Shown: piece by piece, positions 21,216-30,685 of the stretch
Layout of the letters: each line of letters opens with the position of its first letter
Numbering within the stretch: the first letter of the stretch is position 1
Assembly (NCBI GenBank): GCA_963924555.1
Contig: OZ004584.1
Coordinates: forward strand, 1,549,001-1,613,000
Direction: 5' to 3'
DNA length: 64,000 nucleotides
Source: Crambe crambe
Taxonomy: Eukaryota > Porifera > Demospongiae > Poecilosclerida > Crambeidae
Notes under the pieces: generated by a model
The model's input: the letters and a program-made list of their open reading frames with translations, nothing else
What the model was told of the DNA's origin: nothing
The model's database searches: none
Position numbers and translations under genes: made by a program

Positions 21216-22611
21216 TTTCCATTGAAGTACTCTTTCTTGATATAAGGTCTGTATAGTTAATTTGTTTGCTTGAAGGGAAAGTGGATATTTGATTCCTAAT
21301 TAAGTCTTGTAAATGTTTGATACTAATGGATTTTTTTACCTTTTCTCTCATATTGAATATGTAACGTAGTGAGTAATCATTAAATTTTTGTTCATCATAA
21401 ATTGCTCTTCCATGATGTGATGTGCTTGTGGGGGAAAATATTTTATAGAGTCTAGTTAATTGCGATAAATATTTGCCAAAAGCATTACATAGCCGAGAGT
21501 GCTGTGCTTGGGGTACATTGAGGTTGGTTAAAACTAATTTGTACTGTGCCATCACATCTTTTGTGAATATCACCCCATCCCTTCGAAGGCAATCTAATGT
21601 TTTCAATAGCAGTTGTGATTTATGTGATGTCATTGGATCCAAAGATCTTTCATCATTTGCTAGCTGATTTTGTAATCGTACATCATTTCTGAAACATAAT
21701 GTACACTGTCCACACATCCAGGAAAAGAACTGGACTGACCCGAGCTCTAAATGAAACATCCTATCAACGTCTTGTGGAGTTGGGGTCACGTCGCAAGCCA
21801 AGCTCCAAGAGGTAGAGTCACTTGAATTACATATGGAGCAGGACTGGGTTTCTTTAAGTTTCAGGACACTTCTGTAATGCACTTTACATATGTGATCTGG
21901 GATCACATGATCAACTTTACTGGTAAGAGTGAGAAATTTTTTCCAAGTTCCAATGGATGTATTGTCTCCATGCCATTGATCAGGGCCCCACAAGTGTATG
22001 CTCTCACATGAACACTCCTGATCACAACAATAAATACAGTGTCTATTGGGTCTAGTGCTGTAATATTCCTTTTTAACTCTTGCCCACCTAGGAATACACT
22101 GGTTCTCTCTGTACTTCCTTTTGAAGTCTATGTAGCAAGGCTTACAGATGCAATCATCTCTAGTCAGGTCAAAGACTATGTCATCATAAGATGCGTACTG
22201 GGACAAGGGAACTTCATCTGAGCCAACATGCCTGGAGTCTTTAAGTGGATGTAAGTGCTGCAAGTTTAGATCACTTCCAGATTGCTGCCAGAGTGCACAT
22301 GGCAAGCATTGTACCCTATTAGGATGGTATGTAAGGGTTTTCCTTCTCTTCGAACCACTACCATTACCATTAGAATCTTCACCATTCTTATCACTTACAG
22401 ACCGATGCCTTTTCTGTTGGCCAGAAGATATCGGGGTAGAAGATGACACAGCAGTCATTGTGGTGAGAGTCGTTGGTCTCGTCTCTATTGGTAGTGTTGT
22501 GGCATTAGGGAACTCAGACAGGGCATTAGAGAACGCAGACAGCCAGGTATGTAGGGTCCTTAGATGTTGTGTCACAATCAGCAGGAGCAGCACTAGCAAT
22601 GAGCAGAGCAC
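21166..22611 (-). CDS. element 2, N-terminal zinc-finger-rich region
   Basis: An open frame of 481 codons. A Ser/Thr-rich start and a basic KRHRSVSDK...GSKRRK stretch (possible nuclear signal) lead into repeated Cys pairs: CLPCALW, CICKPCYIDF, HCIYCCDQECSC, CSICNSS, CGQCTLCF. These look like a series of metal-binding fingers that would bind the element's ends. The frame changes near 21190 before the SWRLTIDN block. The first about 20 residues are hydrophobic by chance and the true start may be internal. Confidence 0.6.
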   Translation of the reverse strand: MLCSLLVLLLLIVTQHLRTLHTWLSAFSNALSEFPNATTLPIETRPTTLTTMTAVSSSTPISSGQQKRHRSVSDKNGEDSNGNGSGSKRRKTLTYHPNRVQCLPCALWQQSGSDLNLQHLHPLKDSRHVGSDEVPLSQYASYDDIVFDLTRDDCICKPCYIDFKRKYRENQCIPRWARVKKEYYSTRPNRHCIYCCDQECSCESIHLWGPDQWHGDNTSIGTWKKFLTLTSKVDHVIPDHICKVHYRSVLKLKETQSCSICNSSDSTSWSLACDVTPTPQDVDRMFHLELGSVQFFSWMCGQCTLCFRNDVRLQNQLANDERSLDPMTSHKSQLLLKTLDCLRRDGVIFTKDVMAQYKLVLTNLNVPQAQHSRLCNAFGKYLSQLTRLYKIFSPTSTSHHGRAIYDEQKFNDYSLRYIFNMREKVKKSISIKHLQDLIRNQISTFPSSKQINYTDLISRKSTSMEIDGYFDQELFNLIDTV

Positions 22612-23985
22612 AGTGTTGGTGTCTGTGTAGATAATGAGATCAAGGCCTAACTAATTATAACATTAATTCAATTAATTAGCATACCACTGCTAAAGATGAG
22701 CTCTTGTAAGAAGCATAATGGTGATTCATAAAGTTGGTGATGAGCTGCACGTTATTGAGTGGCCATGATATCTAAGACATTGAGAATATGATTTTTCTTA
22801 CCTTCAAAGTAGCTCCAACATTCGACAGAGTTGTTCTTTTTTGCCCCAAACAGCCAAATCTTTATTAATTTTTATTTATTATTATTTTATTGTTATAGTT
22901 ATTATCTCTTCTGAAGTTCTCACCATCAAAAATTCTCCACAGAACTAAGAAGTTGTAGATTCAAGGGGGTGACAGTAGAAGACTCAAGAGTTTTAGAAGC
23001 AGTGTGAAAAGATCTAATACCACTGCTATCAATAAAAATTAATTAATGCTATTTTATTTTTTTGTTATTTTTCATTTTACCTGCCTGATGCAAACACTTC
23101 TGAAGGCTTGGAAACAATTCCACTGCACTCACTTCGATCAGTCTTGCAAAAGATGTGCAAATGACTTATTCATAATTATACATGTTTTGTGGTCGCCAAA
23201 AATATGGCCCAACACCCACGCAACCTGACCAAAAGTTTACCTACATGTCAGTAATGTGAGTTTATTATTGTTTTTCTCAGGTCTATATTTTCATCGGGTA
23301 ATGGTTTACTGGTTTAAAAAGCTCATTCGACTTAGATCAGGCCTCGAATTGTCCTGTGGAGCCAGTTTCTTCGAGCAACGACCTTTGGCTCCTACTTGTG
23401 CAGTCTACTGAAGTCGAGGTGGTCGATGGAGTCTCTCTGATAGAACAGGCTATATTTTACCTAGCGTTTGATTTGTAAAGGTGAAAACTGTGTTCTCAGT
23501 AGAGTTAATGTGGAAGTCACTATAGACAAGTCCCTAGTTAGATACAGTAGTCTGTGTGGTCTACGGTATCCAGTTAAAAGGCGACCGATTTAGCCATTTT
23601 TTGACACCATCTATCCTGGACACTCGAGAAGCCAGTGGTTTGAGTATCTGATATTGTGTTCAAGAACCTTTCTACTATCACCTGTCAAGAGATGGAGTCC
23701 TGGCTATAGTTGGCTGTGCAGTCGACTGAAGTCGCCGAGTACTGGAATTGTTGACCTGTTATTATGAGACCTCTCCTAGCCCCCCAGTTGGCACTAGACT
23801 AGATTGGTTTATTGTAAAGGAAACTGTGTTTATTATTCTCTATGGATGTTAAATGATTTAAACTCTTACAAACTATAACTGTCATAATACAAAGGAAAAA
23901 AAAAAGAGTCTCAGTTTTGCCTCCATTTTCCCGCCTTGAAGCTGCTGCAAATCGACCGGAAGTGGTCAGCCCGATAGCGTAGACT
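22612..23985. other. 5' leader of element 2, no gene seen
   Basis: About 1.4 kb between the transposon gene start and the right terminus. AT-rich, with two imperfect direct copies of TGTGCAGTC(T/G)ACTGAAGTCG near 23397 and 23714. It probably holds promoter and transposase-binding sites. Confidence 0.4.
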
Positions 23986-24795
23986 AAACACTTTCTGATA
24001 GTTGTATAGTGTATGCCAGTCTCCAGGGATAGGAATGAGCCAATTAACATTATCCCCATATTCAATGCGAATTGCCTGAAGTACATCATATATTTTGGCA
24101 TCACCAACAACTAATACCCACTTTTGATCGAGTTCAGTAATGAATGTTTTGTGTATTTGTCCTATGATGTGTAGCAAAGTGGCTTTGGAATCAGCCTTTT
24201 CACTAAGAACATCAACATACACTACATTTGAACATTCTGCTTCAGTGGATTGCTTTTGCAGGCAGTGGATAAATGATGGTATTGCTGGGAGAGGGGTTGT
24301 ACTGTCATCCCCAAGCTTATTGAAGCATTTCAATAGCATAGCAAAGTGAATATCTCGTTTTAGTTTGTCCAAAGTAGCACTCTCAGTTGCAGTAATTAAG
24401 AAATCATTGATGTTGGGAGTTGTGTCACTCTGCTGGTACAATAGATTATCTATACCAATTCCATTTTCTAGATCAGACTCCATAACATGGGTATGAGGTG
24501 AACTTTGCTCAGTTAAAGTACGCTTTCTCCTTTTGTGCCTGTGTACCACTACTGGTGAACTTTCAGTTTGCTGACTAGCAGAATTGCTTACCCTTTCTTC
24601 AGCACTAAGCATGCCTGTTATTGGCATGGGCTGTGTACATTGGGTGGATGTACCATGCCAACTCCTTGTATCATCCATGCAAGAAACTATACCATGAGGT
24701 AACTGAATGTCAATGTTATCAATAGATATAACTGATAGCATGCCTGGAACAAGGTGGATTTTTATGCCATCTCGAGTGTTGGCTAGGACTGCCAT
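23986..24795 (-). pseudogene. element 1, N-terminal transposase block
   Basis: An open frame of about 270 codons up to the insertion of element 2. It has a basic stretch (VVHRHKRRKRTL), then VVYVDVLSEKADSKATLLHI, WVLVVGDAKIYDVLQAIRIE, and LIPIPGDWHTLYNYQKV, homologous to GDQQTYALMKKLQ...VILHGDWHMLQLL of element 2. The upstream finger region expected from element 2 is not present between 24795 and the minisatellite. After QKV the frame runs into the end of element 2. Confidence 0.65.
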
Positions 24796-24828
24796 GGACT
24801 GTCCTCATTAAGAGATGTCAGGCTCAGA

Positions 24829-25900
24829 GTGGACCACTATACCAGTCCCATGTCCAAGGATACCCAGGATATCCCAGGGATGTGCCTGTCCAAGTATCCT
24901 AAGATACCCAGGACATCCCAGGACAGTCCAGGGATGTGGACCTCTATACCGGTCCCATGTCCAAGTGTCCTAAGATACCCAGGACATCCCAAGACAGTCC
25001 AGGGATGTGGACCTCTATACCGGTCCCATGTCCAAGTGTCCTAAGATACCCAGGACATCCCAGGACAGTCCAGGGATGTGGACCTCTATACCGGTCCCAT
25101 GTCCAAGTGTCCTAAGATACCCAGGACAGTCCAGGGATGTGGACCTCTATACCGGTCCCATGTCCAAGTGTCCTAAGATACCCAGGACATCCCAGGGCAG
25201 TCCAGGGATGTCCCACATAGTGGACCTCTATACCGGTCCCATGTCCAAGTGTCCTAAGATACCCAGGACATCCCAGGGCAGTCCAGGGATGTCCCACATA
25301 GTGGACCTCTATACCAGTCCCATGTCCAAGTGTCCTAAGATACCCAGGACATCCCAGGGCAGTCCAGGGATGTCCCACATACCAGTCCCATGTCCAAGTG
25401 TCCTAAGATACCCAGGACATCCCAGGACAGTCCAGGGATGTCCCACATAGTGGACCTCTACACTAGTCCCATGTCCAAGTGTCCTAAGATACCCAGGACA
25501 TCCCAGGACAGTCCAGGGATGTCCCACATAGTGGACCTCTACACTAGTCCCATGTCCAAGTGTCCTAAGATACCCAGGACATCCCAGGACAGTCCACATA
25601 GTGGACATCTACACTAGTCCCATGTCCAAGTGTCCTAAGATACCCAGGACATCCCAGGACAGTCCAGGGATGTGGACCTCTATACCAGTCCCATGTCCAA
25701 GTGTCCTAAGATACCCAGGACATCCCAGGACAGTCCAGGGATGTGGACCTCTATACCGGTCCCATGTCCAAGTGTCCTAAGATACCCAGGACATCCCAGG
25801 ACAGTCCAGGGATGTGGACCTCTATACCAGTCCCATGTCCAAGTGTCCTAAGATACCCAGGACATCCCAGGACTGTCTAGGGATGTTCCACATACCCATG
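24829..25900. repeat. minisatellite, 70/84-bp unit, about 14-15 copies
   Basis: The unit contains TCCCATGTCCAAGTGTCCTA, then AGATACCCAGGACATCCC and AGGACAGTCCAGGGATG. Most units are 70-71 bp; some carry an extra TCCCACATAGT block (about 84 bp) and one is shortened by about 10 bp. Repeats drift at the right end (25885-26070). Frames are open on both strands only because the unit lacks stops. Confidence 0.95.
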
Positions 25901-27025
25901 CATGTTAGGATACCCTGGACATCCCTGGACTATCTGGGGATGTCCCACATAGTCCACCACTGCCCCAGGACATCCCAGAACTGTTCCACGTAGTGGCATG
26001 AACTCCATACTTCCAAGTGTACCAAGTATACCAAGAACAGCCCAGAGATATCTTACATTGTGGCCAATGGGCCTATACCTATGGGACTTCATGTCTGAGG
26101 GAATGTGTGTCTTAATTTAAGATAATAAATCAGTAGCTAATGATCGAGTCACATAAAATGGCTACGCTGCAGCTTTCTTTCTTCCCTTTCATTGTGTAAA
26201 TCACACATATATAACAGGAAGAAAAGAAATGTACTTCTCTTCATTCTTCTTGTCATCACAGCATATCTTGAGAGCCATGAGAAGTACTGTTCACAAACTT
26301 CAGTATTGACCTATAGTATTATAATAATAGCTTGCTAAGCAGTACAAGTTGAACTTGACCTTTACTTTTTCAAGCTGAGGAAAGTGATGTGGATTACAAT
26401 TGGCTAAACACCATTTGTCAATATGCCCAGCAAGATGCAATGACAATTTCAGTTTTTGCTAACAACTTGGTGGCTAGAGTCAAATCCTTCCTTACATCAT
26501 TTCTGGCATACTTGCGTAAATGACATCCATCGTCATAGCAAATGAAATCTACGCACATACAATTACTGCCATGCTGAAGCACTTACAATGTATATGTTTG
26601 CTTACCAATATCAGCTGATACACATGGGTGTTTCCTCATATATTCATGTAAACATGCATACACCTGTGACTTTGAGTCAGAAGAAAATAGTTCAGCTAGC
26701 AGCACAATTACACCACAAGGTCTAATTCCAGCCACAATTCCTACAGCCATATCAGTAATTTTCGATGAGACTCTATAGTCTAAATTGTACTATTCAAATT
26801 TCTAAATAAAGACACCATTCATCTATATGTATTCAAGTGAGCCTGGTATAGTACTTTTGATTATTTGTGTCAGGAGTAAGTTAGCTTGAAATGACACTTT
26901 TAACCTCTCTGGGCTTCCATTACAAATTCAATATCTAAGAAAAGAGGGCCATATCTCAAGATTAATGAGGATCATGTTCTCTCTCTCAAATGTCTCCATT
27001 TTTTCATCCTAAATGCCAAGCATTC

Positions 27026-27073
27026 AATTCAGATCAAGAGGTATGGAGTGTAACATACCTCTTGATCTGAATT
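27026..27073. repeat. palindrome with 20-bp perfect arms
   Basis: AATTCAGATCAAGAGGTATG at 27026-27045 and its exact complement at 27054-27073, with an 8-bp loop. Confidence 0.85.
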
Positions 27074-27917
27074 ATCTTTCGCTGATTAATGAATGCCTAA
27101 TATGGTGCATAATTAACCATTATGCATATACCTGCTGTGCGATGGTGAATCCTGTTCTTGTCCTTTTCAGTGTTGCATTTTAAATCCATTGAAGAATAAT
27201 TGTAAGAGCAGTGAATGTGATAATTATACATACATGTAGTTGCTCACCTTCTGGGATGGGGCGCACAGCTGGAGGTGGGACTGGATGATGTAATTGTGAG
27301 AGTGGAGAAATTTCCATAGTTCCTTACCTTCTGGGAGGGGGTGCGCAGCTGGAGGTGGCACTGGCATGGTGAAGTGAGCAAACTGCACAGAGCTAAGTAC
27401 TGATTATGTGTAGGATGAGAATCTGTACTGAGGAATGACTGAAATACTAGCTGAAGTATAGATATCGAAGCTGAACAGCTCTAGCTAGCGCGCACCTATG
27501 TGGCCCCGCCCTTAAAATGGCGAAGAAAGATTAGCTAGTGTTCCATAATCACTGAATTGTGAAATGGAACTGTAGTGAAAACTAATAGCAAAAGATCAGC
27601 CTCTAGGTGCCGCTCTAACAGATGGCCCGAACAGAATTTTGATGACTATAGCCAGTTAGTCAGTACGCCGATCTGATTATTATTATTATGTTGAAAACTA
27701 GAACAAAAGTCAATTTTTGAAATCGTTTTTTGTTAATGTTATAGAATGAATTTTAGATTATTATACATTGTCCTGTCTTCTGTGTAGATGTAGGGATAGG
27801 GCCATGACTTGTGAGAATCTGTGGAGTAAGGGTAGAAGAGAAAGAAGAGTTTTTAGTTTATACTGTCCTATGTACTTTGACCTGCCATCCCTACTTAGAC
27901 ATCCCTACTTAGAAGTT

Positions 27918-27939
27918 AGAGAGTGCTACCGCACTCTCT
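27918..27939. repeat. small palindrome, copy 1
   Basis: AGAGAGTGC, TACC loop, GCACTCTCT, followed by GATA and preceded by CATCCCTACTTA. The identical box recurs at 33004-33025. Confidence 0.6.
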
Positions 27940-28001
27940 GATAATTGGGGGCATCTTGAAATATTGGGGGTGTTATAACAACTAAACTAGATAACACAAA
28001 C

Positions 28002-28348
28002 CATAGGCGTAGGAAGATGATTTAGAGCATGGGGGCACCAATCACATGTAATAAGAGGGTTTCATCTAGGAATTTCACCTTGGGGGGAAGTTCACCGATC
28101 ACGTGGCCATAGGCCAACAGCGAGCCGGGGGAGGGTGCGGTAGGGCCCCTCCCACAAAGCCAAAAATGCTTACTACTCTAAAGTATCCCCCTTTGTAACA
28201 ACCTGTGGTCACCAAGGGAGTAGCCTATAAAAAATATCTAACAGAATGAGTATAGTTGGTAGCTCAGAGGGCATGGGGGCCAGGCCCCCATGAATAAAAG
28301 AGCATGGGGGCCATGGCCCCCATGGCCCCCATGCTTCCTACGCCTATG
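28002..28348. mobile_element. TIR element with CATAGGCGTAGGAAG ends
   Basis: Perfect 15-bp inverted ends at 28002-28016 and 28334-28348. The right part is a GC-rich stack of short palindromes (GGGGGCCATGGCCCCC). No coding capacity. Confidence 0.6.
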
Positions 28349-29959
28349 CAAACATATACACCAAAGTCCCATCTGGACCACAACTGATATTGGAGAGATA
28401 GCCAGTTTGATTTGCAACCTGGAAATTCCAGGTACCCATTTTCAGCTGGGACCCAGGACTGGTGGCATAGTGTTAGATGGGTATTCACAGCAAATCAATG
28501 CTAGTGCACACTCACACATGTGCATGATCTTAAAAGTAGTTAGCTAGCTACAACCCAAGCAAACAAAAAACAACAACAACAACAACAACAAAAAAAATAG
28601 TGCAAGACGGATTGTATCATTTATAGCTGGATGGTGAATTTCTTTCCAACTTTCACAAATAGCTGCGGCATCGCTATAGTAACCACATTGGCTCCAAGCA
28701 TTCACACTAGCCTACGTATATATATGCTATTCCTTTCTTCCTATTCCATAAGAGAGTAATAAATGGGCATGGCCAAACATTTTTATGCCTACGTATACAC
28801 CCCCTGGTAGCTATAGGTGCCAAGTGCACTTTAAAGGTGTTGATTGGAATTTGTAACAAACACCAGAAGGTGGAACAGCCATGGCCTACCAGGCAGCTGC
28901 TCTTTGCCACCTATAGCTAGCTATAAGTCTAAGGCTTCAAAAATATAAGATTTTATAACTAATGTTTATGTTGCAGAATGACTCGTTATAATAATAATTA
29001 TAGCTAGCTAGTGCATAACACATTGTGGATTCAGACATATCGTTAATGTGTCTAGCTATGCATGTACAGCTGATTATCTCACGATGCCAATCATAATTTC
29101 TTTGTGTGGCATTGGAGTATTTCAAGGAAGACATAATATGGAATGGTAGAGCTACCTGTATAGCCCATTATGTTGTCTACTAGTTGCTTGGTTTTGTCTT
29201 TTTTATACCATATTAGCATGATTTGCTTAAAGGAGTCCATTGTGGAATAACTAAAGCTCTTGGGATAATATGTATGAACTACAAACAATTAGATACTGGC
29301 TCAATCATTTATTTTATCAGACACACTACTTTCTTTATTTGATCCACTAGCATAATCATAAATTCCATCACAGGCAGGAGAGGTCAGGTTAATTATAGCT
29401 ACTGTAGCTAGCTATTCACATACTGAGTTAAAGTTAGTATGTTAAAATACAGTTCCAATTCCAATCATATGGAAGTACATATAGCTAGTTTATAGCTATA
29501 TGTCTGTAAGCAACGAATGCTAAATTTTGAATCGCTACATTGCCTCCTTCATCTCTGCATGCAGACTCTCATCTCAATATGAGAGTGGTTGTAGCTATCT
29601 TGCAGCCATGGAGGCTTGTCAGAAGAGGTACAGTTATGTAGCTAGTAAAACTTCCTCCATTCCATAATTATGCAGGCAGGCATAACGGGCTTGTGTCATC
29701 GTTCCATCGCAGAAGAATGAATGTGAATGGAAGAGAGTCCTGCTGCTGATGTAATGCACCATCAGGTCTGATTTCTGTTTACTAAAAGTAACTACTGTGG
29801 ACTCAAGGCCTCAAGGCCTCAAGACAGTCTTGGTACAACTATAATATTCATGACAGTAGCTAGAATGTGAATTCTAACACAGTCACACTGTAGCTAGAGG
29901 TTTTATCAGGCACATGCTGTTGCATTTCTGGATAGTGGGCGGATTTCGAACTTAGAAGC
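28349..29959. other. intergenic, no gene seen
   Basis: AT-rich with a short (CAA)n tract at about 28570-28590 and many AGCTAGCT words. No protein with recognisable features. Confidence 0.5.
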
Positions 29960-30538
29960 TACCGTAAATCTGGAAATTTTCGCTGTTAAAATAATTCGCG
30001 GTTGGCTCAAACAACGAAAATTAAACACGTGAAATATTTTCTACAACGGATTATTAAAATATTGAAAATATATACGGTAGGAAGCACATTGCATTGCGTA
30101 CTAGTACAGTCTCTAGCTCTCCAAGTATTTGAAGGTCTTCCAGATCCCCCTGTTCCTTCTCGGGCTATTGCTCGAGCGAATTGTGAAGTAGAGGCAGAGT
30201 TAGTTAGTTCGAGATAGTCTTTCGATCACGTCCTACAATCGTACCTGATTTCTTCACTGCCACCGTGTACCTGTCCTTTTCATTCGTTGGCTCCCTCACA
30301 CTCTAGCGTTTCACCTAGACTGGCATCCCACATGTCACGGTACACATGGTAGCCACGAACACAGCAAGTGATCTGGAACTCTGCGCTAGCACTTACCGCC
30401 ATTTTTCTCCAGCTGGATTTAGTAGCGAAATTTTCATTGTTGAAAATAATTCGCGGGTGATTCAAAAAACGAATAATAAACGCATCGAAAAAATAAAACG
30501 CGAAGATATTTTACGCGAAAATTTCCAGATTTACGGTA
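29960..30538. mobile_element. 579-bp TIR element, TA ends
   Basis: Inverted ends beginning TACCGTAAATCTGGAAATTT (24 bp perfect including the TA). Inside each end is a related block around AAAATAATTCGCGG (29990 and 30440) in direct orientation. It ends about 150 bp upstream of the TPR-CHAT start codon, so it may form part of that gene's 5' region. Confidence 0.75.
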
Positions 30539-30685
30539 TCTTCTGGCGGTCCATCAAACTTTTAGCCCCACCCCTTGCATGGATTATCATATGGTAAAGG
30601 GTCGGCTACGCCAGACTAGGTGCATGATCACATGCAGGTCATGTTACCGATCCGAAGATAGAGTGGTTCCGACACAAAGGGAACA

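Larger units (their letters stand above)
17593..23985 (-). mobile_element. Academ-like DNA transposon 2 (6.4 kb), nested in element 1
   Basis: Starts AGTCTACACTA at 17593 and ends TAGCGTAGACT at 23985: short inverted ends matching 10 of 11. It is flanked by AACAC at 17588-17592 and 23987-23991 (TAACAC versus AAACAC if six bases are counted). It carries one long minus-strand gene (22611 to 17725) with a zinc-finger-rich N-terminal part, a transposase core and an XPG-like nuclease. The duplication is slightly longer than the 3-4 bp I know for Academ. Frame changes are few and mostly lie in homopolymers, so it may be recently active. Confidence 0.75.
14640..24795 (-). mobile_element. Academ-like DNA transposon 1, interrupted by element 2
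   Basis: A minus-strand transposon gene in two blocks: 24795-23986 (N-terminal, up to GDWHTLYNYQKV) and 17592-14640 (from VLMKPYYDAG to a Cys-rich tail). Joining the blocks at the 5-bp duplication GTGTT reads QKVLMKPYYDAG in one frame. Features that point to Academ (AcademX type) are the XPG/FEN1-like nuclease motifs (SPDTDV, TGCDYVSFFVGIGK) and the C-terminal Cys8-like cluster. Its own terminal repeats are not visible: the right side runs into a minisatellite and the left side is hidden by a MITE. Confidence 0.7.
26100..28001. other. intergenic, no gene seen
   Basis: AT-rich. Holds a perfect palindrome (27026-27073), a pair of direct repeats built on CTTCTGGGAGGGGG.GCGCAGCTGGAGG (about 27250-27290 and 27329-27370), and a short palindrome at 27918-27939. 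Confidence 0.55.

Noticed and set aside
24829-25900. CRISPR-like or protein-coding repeat array
   Set aside because: Units are continuous without distinct spacers and lie in eukaryotic DNA. The open frames on both strands come from a stop-free unit, not from codon-like conservation.
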